Positions 10,104-17,918 of a DNA stretch of 37,701 bases are shown here, one piece after another; position 1 is the stretch's first letter, and each line of letters begins with the position of its first letter. This DNA is from Comamonadaceae bacterium (GTDB lineage: Bacteria; Pseudomonadota; Gammaproteobacteria; Burkholderiales; Burkholderiaceae_C), in the NCBI GenBank assembly GCA_004144865.1, contig SEAY01000021.1, positions 1 through 37,701 on the forward strand, read 5' to 3'. Made by a program: the position numbers and the translations under genes. The notes under the pieces are model-generated. The model saw nothing but the letters and a program-made list of their open reading frames with translations, was not told where the DNA came from and ran no database searches.

Positions 10104-10110
10104 GGGCGGA

Positions 10111-11466
10111 TTATCGGCGCGGCAGGTTGGTGCCCGGCACGTCCACGTTGGGCGCGTCGGCCACGCTGACGCCCGTGGACCGGTCGCGGTTCAGCAGCGC
10201 GTACAGGATGATGGCGCCGAAGGTCGCGGTGCCGATGCCGCCCAGCGCGAAGCTGCCGAACTTGAGCGTGTAGTCGCCGGTGCCCAGGATCAGCGTGATG
10301 GCCGCGACGATCAGGTTCTTGTTCTGCGAGAAGTCCACGCGGTTGTCGACCCAGATCTTGGCGCCGGCGATGGCGATCAGGCCGAACACCACGATGCTCA
10401 CGCCGCCCATCACCGGCAGCGGGATCGCCTGGATCACGGCGCCGAACTTGGGCGAGAAGCCCAGCACGACGGCGATGATCGCGGCCACCAGGAAGATGGC
10501 GGTGGAGTAGATCTTGGTGGCCGCCATCACGCCGATGTTCTCGGCATAGGTGGTCACGCCGGTGCCGCCCGCGGCGCCGCTCACGATGGTGGCGACACCG
10601 TCGCCGAGGAAGGCGCGGCCCATGTACTGGTCGAGGTTGCGGCCGGTCATCGCGGTCACGGCCTTGATGTGGCCGAGGTTCTCGGCCACCAGGATGATCG
10701 CCACGGGAGCGATCAGCAGCATGGCCGCGCCGCTGAAGACGGGCGCCGTGAACGCAGGCGCGCCGAACCAGGCGGCGTTGGCGATGCCGGAGAAGTCGAT
10801 CGGCTTGCCGAACCCCAGGCCGTTGGTGAGGACGGCGTAGATGATGCTGGCGACGATCAGGCCCACCAGGATCAGCAGGCGCTGCACCATGCCGCGCGTG
10901 AGCACCGCAACCAGGCCCACCGACACGAAGGTGACGGCCTGCATCCAGGCGTCGAAGTTGGTCGGCGCCATGTTCTTGATCGGGATGCCGGCCAGGTTCA
11001 GGCCGATCACCGCGACGACCGCGCCTGTCACCACCGGCGGCATGAAGCGCTCGATCCAGCCGGTGCCCACCGCATGCACGATGGCGCCGATGATCGCGTA
11101 CAGGACGCCGCAGGCGATGATGCCGCCCAGCGCCACCGCGATCGCGGTGTTGGGGCCGGTCTTGCCGGCGTAGCCGGTGGCCGCGATCACCACGCCGATG
11201 AAGGCGAAGCTCGAGCCCAGGTAGCTGGGCACCTTGCCGCCCGTGATGAGGAAGAAGATGAGCGTGCCGATGCCGCTCATGAGGATGGCGATGTTGGGGT
11301 CGAACCCCATCAGGATCGGCGCCAGCACCGTGGCGCCGAACATCGCGATCACGTGCTGCACGCCCATGGCCGCGGTCTGCGGCCAGGGCAGGCGCTCGTC
11401 GGGGGCGATCACGCCCCCCTGCTGCAGCACCGATGCGGGCCGCTCCGTCCAGTTGAACATTCCCAT
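10111..11466 (-). CDS. NCS2 uracil/xanthine permease
   Basis: Inner-membrane nucleobase:cation symporter of the NCS2 family (UraA/RutG/UacT group), 451 residues with about 12-14 hydrophobic segments. N-terminal LPWPQTAAMGVQHVIAMFG is the UraA/RutG entry motif, and the later LVAENLGHIKAVTAMTGRNLDQYMGRAFLGDG with the conserved glutamate and the GGTGVTTYAENIGVMA stretch belong to the substrate-binding helices. This favours uracil over purines. The longer open frame is rejected because the motif start and the GA-rich ribosome site GAGAGGGCGAGAAG are here. A strong promoter lies at 11498-11526. It is followed by a thioesterase gene 7 bp downstream. Confidence 0.92.
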   Translation of the reverse strand: MGMFNWTERPASVLQQGGVIAPDERLPWPQTAAMGVQHVIAMFGATVLAPILMGFDPNIAILMSGIGTLIFFLITGGKVPSYLGSSFAFIGVVIAATGYAGKTGPNTAIAVALGGIIACGVLYAIIGAIVHAVGTGWIERFMPPVVTGAVVAVIGLNLAGIPIKNMAPTNFDAWMQAVTFVSVGLVAVLTRGMVQRLLILVGLIVASIIYAVLTNGLGFGKPIDFSGIANAAWFGAPAFTAPVFSGAAMLLIAPVAIILVAENLGHIKAVTAMTGRNLDQYMGRAFLGDGVATIVSGAAGGTGVTTYAENIGVMAATKIYSTAIFLVAAIIAVVLGFSPKFGAVIQAIPLPVMGGVSIVVFGLIAIAGAKIWVDNRVDFSQNKNLIVAAITLILGTGDYTLKFGSFALGGIGTATFGAIILYALLNRDRSTGVSVADAPNVDVPGTNLPRR

Positions 11467-11497
11467 CTTCTCGCCCTCTCTTTGTTGAAGTGCGGCG

Positions 11498-11526
11498 ATG
11501 CTAGGTGCAATGTTCGTGCCGCGCAA
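11498..11526 (-). promoter_or_regulatory. Sigma70-type promoter for the NCS2 permease
   Basis: Read leftward: -35 TTGCGC (11526-11521), a 17-bp spacer and -10 TAGCAT (11503-11498), 31 bases before the permease ATG. It sits just after the end of the upstream hydrolase gene, so the permease need not depend on the TetR operon. Confidence 0.55.
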
Positions 11527-11537
11527 GGCGGCGGTGG

Positions 11538-12425
11538 TCAGCCCGCGAACAGCACCACCTTGCCGATCACTTCGGCGTCCTTGAGGAGCTTGCGGTGACC
11601 CAGGCCTTCGGTCGCCACCAGCTGCGCGCCGGTGATCGCGTGGGCATAGGCCTGGCCGTCGGTGAACGCGTTGATCGCATCGCCGCGGTCGTGCACCACG
11701 AGAGTGGGGATGCGGATGCGCGGCGCCACGGCGGGGGGCTCGAAGTTCTGCATCAGCACGCCCTCGCGCGCCTCGATGTGCCGCTGCATTGCCGCGCGCG
11801 TGGCTTCGCTCAGTCCGAACACCTTGGCGAAGTAGCGCGTGTAGGCACGCGGAGACGCGGGCGGCGCCACCAGCACCAGGCGCGCGGCACCGGTCCCGCG
11901 GCTGGCCGCGTAGGCGGCCGCGTTGGCGCCGAGCGAGTGCCCCACTAGCACGCCGATGCGGTGGCCTTCCTGCTGCAGCCGGCCGGCGACGTAGTCGATG
12001 GCGCGGGCGAACTGCGGCAGGCTGCTGGTGGCGCCGGCGCTGCGGCCGTGCCCCGGCATCTCCATCAGCACGGGGCGCCAGCCGTGTTGCGCGAGCGACT
12101 CCGCCAGCGGCAGCAGCTGGCCGGCGTGCCCGCCCCAACCGTGCACCAGCAGCGCCACCGGCCCGTGCGGCGCGGCAGGTTGCGCGTAGACCGTGAGCTC
12201 GGCCTCCTCAAAGGACCAGCGTTCGATCGACCAGCCGGCCTCCCAGCGGGCAGCGCGCCGCAGCCAGTTGGGCGGCAGCGGCGTGGTGAAGAGGCGGACG
12301 GCGCCTCGCACGGCGAGCCGCGGCCACAGCTTCTGCGAAGTGCCGAGCGCCAGGCGGAACAGGCGCAATCCGACGCTGGCCTGGTAGTAGCCGGCGGTGG
12401 CGTCGACGGCGGTGCGGGTGTTCAT
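11538..12425 (-). CDS. Alpha/beta hydrolase (lipase/esterase-like), TetR-linked
   Basis: 295-residue alpha/beta hydrolase. Oxyanion region HGWGG (95-99), MPGHGRS (123-129), nucleophile Ser164 in GHSLG, and likely acid and base in VVHDRGDAINAF and EGLGHRKLLKD near the C-terminus. An N-terminal helical extension of about 85 residues precedes the core. No signal peptide is evident. The open frame continues upstream, but the start here gives the 11-bp join to the small protein gene before it, with AGGG upstream. Likely the last gene of an operon with the 37-residue protein, repressed by the adjacent TetR protein. Substrate unknown. Confidence 0.85.
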   Translation of the reverse strand: MNTRTAVDATAGYYQASVGLRLFRLALGTSQKLWPRLAVRGAVRLFTTPLPPNWLRRAARWEAGWSIERWSFEEAELTVYAQPAAPHGPVALLVHGWGGHAGQLLPLAESLAQHGWRPVLMEMPGHGRSAGATSSLPQFARAIDYVAGRLQQEGHRIGVLVGHSLGANAAAYAASRGTGAARLVLVAPPASPRAYTRYFAKVFGLSEATRAAMQRHIEAREGVLMQNFEPPAVAPRIRIPTLVVHDRGDAINAFTDGQAYAHAITGAQLVATEGLGHRKLLKDAEVIGKVVLFAG

Positions 12426-12436
12426 GGCGGGTCCCT

Positions 12437-12550
12437 TCAGAAGAACACGTAGTCGTCGTTGCTGCGCGGCAGGCGGCGCAGGGCGTCGAGTGCGGCGCGG
12501 GTCACGCGCCAGCCGCCATAGAGGGCGACGAGGGTCAGCAGGGCAAGCAT
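12437..12550 (-). CDS. Small 37-residue membrane-anchored protein
   Basis: An open frame of 37 codons starting MLALLTLVALYGGWRV and ending RRLPRSNDDYVFF. It has one hydrophobic helix (residues 2-14), then an amphipathic basic stretch and an acidic-aromatic tail. AAGGAA precedes the ATG at good spacing, and the TetR operator lies 14 bases upstream of the ATG. The stop is 11 bp before the hydrolase start. The base composition and codon pattern fit a real gene. I do not recognise the family; it may be a membrane-anchored partner of the hydrolase. Confidence rests on position, ribosome site and membrane-helix layout. Confidence 0.7.
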   Translation of the reverse strand: MLALLTLVALYGGWRVTRAALDALRRLPRSNDDYVFF

Positions 12551-12563
12551 GGTCGTTCCTTTC

Positions 12564-12579
12564 TCGCACGGTCGTGCGA
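12564..12579. promoter_or_regulatory. TetR operator 1 (small-protein/hydrolase operon)
   Basis: Perfect palindrome TCGCACG-GT-CGTGCGA with 7-bp arms, 14 bases upstream of the small-protein ATG. Read leftward it shares GTTTCGCAC-N3-CGTGC with the palindrome in the tetR promoter, so both are probably bound by the same repressor. Repression of the hydrolase operon would follow if so. Confidence 0.75.
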
Positions 12580-12621
12580 AACATGGGCAAGGCAAAGAGC
12601 GGGGACGTCTCCGTCGTCGGA

Positions 12622-13224
12622 TCAGCTCTGGTAAGTCTTGAGCAGCCGGTCCCAGGTGCGCTGGGAGCGTTCGGCCGCGCGCGGGTCGCGCAGGAAGCGG
12701 GTGTCGTGCACCAGCGCCATCGCCAGGCCGCAGATCTCGGCGACCAGCTGCTCGGCATCGGTGTCGGGTTTCAGGTGCCCGGCCTCGACAGCCTGCAGCA
12801 CGGTGCGGCGCAGGGCGGCGCGCCAGCGCGTCACCTCGTCGTGCAGCAGGTCGCGCAGCGGGCCTTCCCGGTCGTCGAGCTCGAAGGCACCGGCGGTGTA
12901 GAGGCAGCCCTGCGTCGCCTCGACGTCGCGCACGCGGATGAACCAGCGGCGCACGATCTCGTTCAGGCGCGGCAGACCCTTGGGCTGCTGCATGGAGGGC
13001 ACGAAAACGTCGGCGATGAAGCGGCGGCCGAACTCCTCGATCACCGCCATCTGCAGCGCCTCGCGCGAGCCGGCGCGGGAGAACACGCCGCTCTTGGACA
13101 ACCCGATGCGGTCCGCCACCGCCTGCAGCGTGATCGCTTCCAGGCTGTCGGCGGCGGCGAGGTCCAGCGCCGCACCGACGATCGCCGCGCGGGTGAGCTC
13201 TGCCTTCTGGGTCTTTGCGTCCAT
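12622..13224 (-). CDS. TetR-family transcriptional regulator
   Basis: 200-residue repressor. The N-terminal helix-turn-helix spans about residues 28-50 (ITLQAVADRIGLSKSGVFSRAGSRE); the helical C-terminal ligand domain contains RRWFIRVRDVEATQGCLYTAGAFELDD. The start at 13224 (MDAKTQ) is preferred over upstream ATG/GTG codons because those fall in or next to the promoter/operator. With this start the leader is very short and the Shine-Dalgarno is weak; a GTG two codons upstream is also possible. It lies upstream of the small-protein/hydrolase operon on the same strand. Operators at both promoters suggest autorepression plus control of that operon. The inducer is unknown. Confidence 0.88.
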   Translation of the reverse strand: MDAKTQKAELTRAAIVGAALDLAAADSLEAITLQAVADRIGLSKSGVFSRAGSREALQMAVIEEFGRRFIADVFVPSMQQPKGLPRLNEIVRRWFIRVRDVEATQGCLYTAGAFELDDREGPLRDLLHDEVTRWRAALRRTVLQAVEAGHLKPDTDAEQLVAEICGLAMALVHDTRFLRDPRAAERSQRTWDRLLKTYQS

Positions 13225-13237
13225 GATCACGGGATGC

Positions 13238-13265
13238 AGATTAGCACGCATGTGCGAAACCGCAA
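13238..13265 (-). promoter_or_regulatory. tetR promoter with TetR operator 2 in the spacer
   Basis: Read leftward: -35 TTGCGG (13265-13260), a 16-bp spacer, -10 TAATCT (13243-13238). The spacer (13259-13244) reads TTTCGCACATGCGTGC: the CGCAC-N3-CGTGC core matches operator 1 in sequence and spacing. A repressor here would block RNA polymerase directly, giving autoregulation. Confidence 0.65.
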
Positions 13266-13282
13266 CCGGAGACGACGGACGG

Positions 13283-14155
13283 TCAGCGCCAGGCCGTGGC
13301 CTCGCAGTTGGCGGGCTCGGAGCCACCGTCGGGGGTCTGGGGAAGCGACATCAACCACCCGCGCAGGTTTCGAACGACGACCCGGCGGCAGAGCACCTCC
13401 AGCGGCTGGGCCCGTTCCATCTTCTCCGCCGTACCCTGCCGGTAACGCAAGGTGCGGAAGCCGCCTTCCGCGACCGGTCGAACGCTGTCGCGCAGTGCCA
13501 GTGCCAGCGAGTGCGCCACCAGTTGCGCGCTCTCCTCTTTCAGCACCGTTCCACTTTCCGCGGGTGCCGACCATGCCGCGACAGGGTCCTGGGATTCCCG
13601 CGGGCTGGACACCACCCGCACGACGACGGAGTAAGCGGGTTTCTCCGTCTCACCGGGAGGGAAGATCGCGATCGCGTTGTCCAGGATGAGCGCCTGCCGA
13701 TCCTGGGTGAGCCCGAACACGGGCTGCGCGGCGAGGGTCCACTCTCCGGCGGTAGCGTGGGGCGGCAGCGGCAGGCGATCGGACCCGGGCTGCAAGCGCT
13801 GCAGGGCCAGCTGGAGGAGCTCCGCAGACCGGAACGTCGCCAGCTGTTCCTGGAACGGCAGCAGGATGCGGTCGGCTTCCTCTTGCATCTTCTGCTTCTG
13901 CGCCGCCTTCGTCGACTCCACGATCATCCCGTGCGCGATGATCGCCACCAGCAACCCGCCGGCACCTGCGCCGCCGGGATAGAGCATGCTCCCGTGGGGC
14001 GCGCCCGCCGCGTCGAAGTTCACCACGCCGCGATAGACGACCGGACCTTCTGCGGGAGGGCGAAGCCGCCAGGCCTGGGCGTTCGCGCCCGGCGCCCATG
14101 CGATGCAGCACAGCGCGAACAGCGCCGCCTTCCGGCGCAAGCGGACGATGATCAT
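13283..14155 (-). CDS. Exported protein of unknown function, coupled to a lipoprotein
   Basis: 290 residues. A signal peptide (residues 1 to about 26; basic RLRRK, hydrophobic AALFALCCIAW, then NAQA) sends it out of the cytoplasm. A short glycine-rich hydrophobic stretch (GGAGAGGLLVAIIAHGM, about 60-76) may be a second membrane or buried segment. The rest is mixed helix/strand with two C-terminal Cys residues. I recognise no family. The ATG overlaps the stop of the lipoprotein gene upstream (ATGA), so the two are translationally coupled and probably work together at the envelope. The longer open frame is only read-through into the lipoprotein gene. Confidence 0.75.
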   Translation of the reverse strand: MIIVRLRRKAALFALCCIAWAPGANAQAWRLRPPAEGPVVYRGVVNFDAAGAPHGSMLYPGGAGAGGLLVAIIAHGMIVESTKAAQKQKMQEEADRILLPFQEQLATFRSAELLQLALQRLQPGSDRLPLPPHATAGEWTLAAQPVFGLTQDRQALILDNAIAIFPPGETEKPAYSVVVRVVSSPRESQDPVAAWSAPAESGTVLKEESAQLVAHSLALALRDSVRPVAEGGFRTLRYRQGTAEKMERAQPLEVLCRRVVVRNLRGWLMSLPQTPDGGSEPANCEATAWR

Positions 14156-14844
14156 TCCTTGAAGGGCTGCAGCAGACGTTCGCGGCCGGTCTCGATCGCC
14201 TGGAAGTAGGCGTTCGTCAGCCCGTGGAACTTCGACGGCTCGTCCCACGGACCGTCGGAAGCCTTGTACACGCTGACCGGCAGGTACCACTCGTAGGTGT
14301 TCTTTGACAGGTCCACCATGTATCCGACGCCCCGCACGATGCCCTTGGGATCGCTCGTGGGGATGTAGGCCGAATAGCTGCGCTCGAAGCCGAGGCTGTC
14401 GAACTGGACGACCAGCAGCTTGTCCACGGCGTATTTCTGCTTCAGTGGGGCGAAGTTCTTGCGGGCAACGTTCGGCGTGTCGCCGCTGGCGGTTGCGTCG
14501 GCGAGCTTGTCGACTTCCAGCGGCTCGCGGATCACGACGGCCATGGCGCCCTTCTTGCGCAACGCCTCCGCGATCTGCTCCGGCACGGGAGCGAGGTCTT
14601 CCGCGCCGAGCGAGTCGGCATGCTTGCTCAACGAGCTGTTCGCGACGGTCGCGGCCATGATGCAAAGCAGGCAGTCTGCGCCCGGCATGTGCACGGTGGC
14701 CTTCGGCAGTTTCGTCGCGACGACGCCGATGCGTTGTTGCGGCGACAGGGCTTGCGGCTGCAGGTCCACCGGCATCTGCGGCTTGGTGGCGCATCCGCCG
14801 AGGAAGACGGCGGTCGCAAGCAGGAAGGAAAGTCGGAAATGCAT
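14152..14844 (-). CDS. Lipoprotein of unknown function
   Basis: 230 residues with a lipoprotein signal: MHFRLSFLLATAVFLGG then Cys18 in an LGGC lipobox, followed by ATKPQ. Without Asp at +2 it is predicted to go to the outer membrane. The body contains a second Cys pair (CLLC, about 59-62) and a beta-rich C-terminal half. It resembles small envelope lipoproteins such as the DUF799 group in general layout, but I cannot assign it. The ATG is supported by AGGAGG just upstream; an in-frame ATG 15 codons earlier lacks the signal peptide. It is the first gene of a pair with the exported protein downstream, behind a CRP-type palindrome. Confidence 0.78.
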   Translation of the reverse strand: MHFRLSFLLATAVFLGGCATKPQMPVDLQPQALSPQQRIGVVATKLPKATVHMPGADCLLCIMAATVANSSLSKHADSLGAEDLAPVPEQIAEALRKKGAMAVVIREPLEVDKLADATASGDTPNVARKNFAPLKQKYAVDKLLVVQFDSLGFERSYSAYIPTSDPKGIVRGVGYMVDLSKNTYEWYLPVSVYKASDGPWDEPSKFHGLTNAYFQAIETGRERLLQPFKE

Positions 14845-14897
14845 CAAGGGCCTCCTGGATCGGGACGCGCTAGCGTACGTGGGCCCCATAGCCAGGC

Positions 14898-14917
14898 GTT
14901 GTGACGCATGTCACAAC
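14898..14917. promoter_or_regulatory. CRP/FNR-type palindrome upstream of the lipoprotein operon
   Basis: Perfect palindrome GTTGTGAC-GCAT-GTCACAAC. The core TGTGA-N6-TCACA (14900-14915) is the exact CRP-family consensus. A plausible -10 TACGCT lies leftward at 14877-14872, which puts the palindrome centre about 42 bases before the inferred start, the class II activator position. It is downstream of the cyclase gene stop and lacks a T-run, so a terminator is less likely. Confidence 0.65.
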
Positions 14918-14953
14918 CTCACAAGCAACCCTCCATGCTGTACGAGCTCGCGC

Positions 14954-15748
14954 TCACAAGCGTTCGTCGAAGATCGCCACCGCCCGCGTCCACCCCGCCG
15001 ACGCGCCGCGGATCTTGTGCGGGAAGCAGCTGATGTAGAAGCCGAAGGGTGGCAGCGATTCCAGGTTGTGCAGCTTCTCCAGGTGGCAGTAGCCGATGTC
15101 GCGCCCCGCCTTGTGGCCCTCCCAGATCAGCCCGGCGTCGTGCGACTCCGCGTACTTCTTCGCCGTGTGCACGAAGGGCGCGTCCCAGCTCCACGCGTCC
15201 GTGCCGGTCAGGCGGATGCCGCGCTCCAGCAGGTACATCGTCGCTTCGTAACCGATGCCGGCGCCCGCGGACACGTAGTCCGGCTGCCCGTAGCGCTCGC
15301 CTGCGCGGGTGTTCACCACCACGATCTCCAGCGGCTGCAGATCGTGGCCGATGCGCGCGAGCTCCGCCTCCACGTCCTTGGCCTGCACCACGTAACCGTC
15401 GGGGAAGTGGCGGAAGTCCAGCTTCACGCCTGGCTGGAAACACCACTCCAGCGGCACCTCGTCGATGGAGATCGCGCGCACCTTCTCCCCCAGCTTGCGG
15501 TTCATCGTGGAGTGGAAGTGATAGGGCGCGTCCAGGTGGGTGCCGTTGTGCGTGTTGATCTGCACGAACTCCACCGCCCAGCCCTCGCCATCGGGCAGGT
15601 CTTCCTTCTTCAACCCAGGGAAGAAGGACGCGATCTGTTCGGCGGTGGCGTCGTGCCGCAGGTACTCGATCCGGGGCCGGAAGCCCGGCGGATCGGACTG
15701 CACGTCGTTCTCCAGGTAGATCGAAAGGTCGACGAACTTGCGCGGCAT
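14954..15748 (-). CDS. Cyclase-family metal-dependent hydrolase (KynB/isatin-hydrolase-like)
   Basis: 264-residue member of the putative cyclase family (PF04199), which includes kynurenine formamidase KynB and isatin hydrolase. The metal-site motif H-N-G-T-H-L-D-A-P is at 67-75 (His67, His71, Asp73), with PYHFHST following. At 264 residues it is longer than KynB (about 210) and close to isatin hydrolase. The substrate is not determined: candidates are an amide or lactam of an aromatic compound. GGAGA lies just before the ATG. It is divergent from the acetoacetyl-CoA synthetase gene, with an 87-bp shared control region. Confidence 0.82.
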   Translation of the reverse strand: MPRKFVDLSIYLENDVQSDPPGFRPRIEYLRHDATAEQIASFFPGLKKEDLPDGEGWAVEFVQINTHNGTHLDAPYHFHSTMNRKLGEKVRAISIDEVPLEWCFQPGVKLDFRHFPDGYVVQAKDVEAELARIGHDLQPLEIVVVNTRAGERYGQPDYVSAGAGIGYEATMYLLERGIRLTGTDAWSWDAPFVHTAKKYAESHDAGLIWEGHKAGRDIGYCHLEKLHNLESLPPFGFYISCFPHKIRGASAGWTRAVAIFDERL

Positions 15749-15835
15749 GGAGTCTCCTGTGGCGCGAGGGGCAGTGCGTGAAAACCACTAGCGTACGCGT
15801 TTCGCGCTCCCGCGCCCATGCCTTACGCTCCTCTC

Positions 15836-17848
15836 ATGCCAGCTCCCTACGTTCCCCAGATCCGCCGTTACCAGGACTGGCTGCGCACCCGGCGCGGCCT
15901 GCGCTTCGAGAACTACGACGCGCTCTGGGAGTGGAGCGTGCGCGACCTGCCGGCCTTCTGGCAAAGCATCTGGGACTACTTCGAGTTGGAATCGCCGACG
16001 CCGCATCGCAGCGTGCTGGCCGAGGAGAAGATGCCCGGTGCGCGCTGGTTCGAAGGGGCTCAGGTCAACTACGCCCGGCAGGTGTTCCGCCACGTGCGGC
16101 CGGCGCACGAGGCGGGCTTCCCCGCCATCGTCAGCCGCAACGAGCGCGGCGAACACCGCGAGCTTTCGTGGCCCGAGCTGCGGCGGCAAGTCGCCTCGCT
16201 CGCGCTGCACCTGAAGGCGCAGGGCCTGCAGCCCGGCGATCGCGTGGCCGCCTACCTGCCCAACATCCCGGAAGCCATGGTCGCCTTCCTCGCGGTGGTG
16301 AGCCTGGGCGGCGTGTGGAGCATCTGTGCGCCGGACATGGGAACGAATGCGGTGCTGGACCGCTTCCGCCAGATCGAGCCGAAGATGCTGATCGCGTGCG
16401 ACGGTGTGCGCTACGGCGGCCGCGACTTCGATCGCACCGGCGTGGTGGCTGAACTGAAAGCGGCGCTGCCCAGCGTGCGGCACCTGGTGCTGCATCGCAA
16501 CCTCGGCCTGGATACCGCCGCCGTGCCCGCGTTCACCGACTGGGCCGGCACCGTGGCGCATGCCGGCCCCGAGGTGGAGGCCTTCGAGCCGCTGTCGCTG
16601 CCCTTCGACCATCCGCTGTGGATCGTCTATTCCAGCGGCACCACCGGGCTGCCCAAGCCCATCGTGCACGGGCATGGCGGCATCCTGGTCGTGATGATGC
16701 TGATGACCAGCATCCACAACGACATCGGCTGCAGCTACGACCGCAACAGCTGGGGCGAGCGCTACCACTGGTACAGCTCCACCGGGTGGGTGATGTGGAA
16801 CGCGCAGATGGCGGGGCTGGCGCTGGGCACCACCTGCTGCATCTACGACGGCAATCCCGGCGGCAGCAAGGAGAACCCGGACTGGACGGTGCTGTGGCGC
16901 TTCGCCGCAGAACTGGGCGTCACCTTCTTCGGCGCGGGCGCGGCCTTCTTCGCCAACTGCATGAAGGCCGGCGTGGACCTGGCCAGGCTGCCGGGCCTGA
17001 AGACCGTTCGCGCACTGGGCACCACGGGCTCGCCGCTGTCCGAGGACGCGCAGCGCTGGGGCACGCAGCAGTTCGCGGCGCTCGGCGTGCCCGACATCTG
17101 GTGGTGCAACATCTCCGGCGGCACCGATTTCGCCGGCGCCTTCATCGGCGGCCATCGCGAGCTGCCGCAGCGGCCCGGCGAGATGCAGTGCCGCCTGCTG
17201 GGATGCGCGGTGGAAGCCTGGAACGAGCAGGGCCAGCCGGTCACCGGCGAAGTGGGCGAGCTGGTGTGCACGAAGCCGATCCCGTCCATGCCGCTGTACT
17301 TCTGGAATGACGCAGGCAACGCCCGCTACCTCTCCAGCTACTTCGACATGTACCCGGGCGTCTGGCGTCATGGCGACTGGCTCAAGATCACGCCCGAAGG
17401 CGGCTGCATCATCTATGGCCGCAGCGACGCCACCATCAACCGGCACGGCCTGCGCATGGGCACCAGCGAGCTGTACAGCGCGGTCGAGGCGCTGCCCGAG
17501 GTGCTGGACTCGCTGGTCGTCGACCTCGAGTACCTGGGACGCGAAAGCTACATGCCGCTGTTCGTGGTCCTGCGCCCCGGCATCGCACTCGATGACGCGC
17601 TGAAGGCCAAGATCGCCGGCGCCATTCGCACGGCCCTGAGCCCGCGCTTCGTGCCCGACGCCATCGTGCAGGTGCCCGAGGTGCCGCGCACGCTCTCGGG
17701 CAAGAAGCAGGAGCTGCCGATCAAGAAACTGCTCCTGGGGCAGCCGCTGGAGAAGGTGGTGAACCGCGACGCAATGGCCAATCCGCAGTGCCTCGACTGG
17801 TACGTGGAGTTCGCGCGCCGTCGCCAGGCGGGGCCGCCCGCCGCGTGA
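15836..17848 (+). CDS. Acetoacetate-CoA ligase
   Basis: ANL-superfamily adenylating enzyme of 670 residues that activates acetoacetate to acetoacetyl-CoA (cytoplasm; ketone-body or PHB/aromatic carbon use). The N-terminal ACAS_N segment with ALWEWSVRDLPAFWQSIWDYF is typical, then the AMP-binding P-loop YSSGTTGLPKPIVHGHGG (about 263-280), GRSDATINRHGLRMGTSELY (about 525) and the C-terminal lysine region LSGKKQELPIKKL. The start at 15836 gives the usual family N-terminus (MPAPYVPQIRRYQDW); an in-frame ATG at 15818 would add six residues, and neither has a strong ribosome site. Divergent from the cyclase gene. Confidence 0.9.
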   Translation: MPAPYVPQIRRYQDWLRTRRGLRFENYDALWEWSVRDLPAFWQSIWDYFELESPTPHRSVLAEEKMPGARWFEGAQVNYARQVFRHVRPAHEAGFPAIVSRNERGEHRELSWPELRRQVASLALHLKAQGLQPGDRVAAYLPNIPEAMVAFLAVVSLGGVWSICAPDMGTNAVLDRFRQIEPKMLIACDGVRYGGRDFDRTGVVAELKAALPSVRHLVLHRNLGLDTAAVPAFTDWAGTVAHAGPEVEAFEPLSLPFDHPLWIVYSSGTTGLPKPIVHGHGGILVVMMLMTSIHNDIGCSYDRNSWGERYHWYSSTGWVMWNAQMAGLALGTTCCIYDGNPGGSKENPDWTVLWRFAAELGVTFFGAGAAFFANCMKAGVDLARLPGLKTVRALGTTGSPLSEDAQRWGTQQFAALGVPDIWWCNISGGTDFAGAFIGGHRELPQRPGEMQCRLLGCAVEAWNEQGQPVTGEVGELVCTKPIPSMPLYFWNDAGNARYLSSYFDMYPGVWRHGDWLKITPEGGCIIYGRSDATINRHGLRMGTSELYSAVEALPEVLDSLVVDLEYLGRESYMPLFVVLRPGIALDDALKAKIAGAIRTALSPRFVPDAIVQVPEVPRTLSGKKQELPIKKLLLGQPLEKVVNRDAMANPQCLDWYVEFARRRQAGPPAA

Positions 17849-17889
17849 ACCGGTGGGCACGTGAACTTGCACACCCTCCACAATGGTTC

Positions 17890-17916
17890 GTAGGGCGGGC
17901 ACCTCCGGTGCCCACC
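17890..17916 (+). repeat. REP unit with GTAG head
   Basis: GTAG (17890-17893) followed by GGCGGGCACC / TCC / GGTGCCCACC, a hairpin with 10-bp arms and one mismatch. It lies between the convergent acetoacetate-CoA ligase and DMT transporter genes and may double as a terminator. Same head-plus-hairpin design as the repeats at 9599, 23925 and 26361, but a different stem sequence. Confidence 0.7.
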
Positions 17917-17918
17917 AC

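Noticed and set aside
14898-14917. Palindrome as a terminator of the cyclase gene
   Set aside because: No T-run on either strand, and the exact TGTGA-N6-TCACA form is better explained as a regulator site.
17856-17865. CACGTG-containing stretch after the acetoacetate-CoA ligase as a parS site
   Set aside because: Only the core CACGTGAA matches; the left arm is unrelated, so there is no palindrome.
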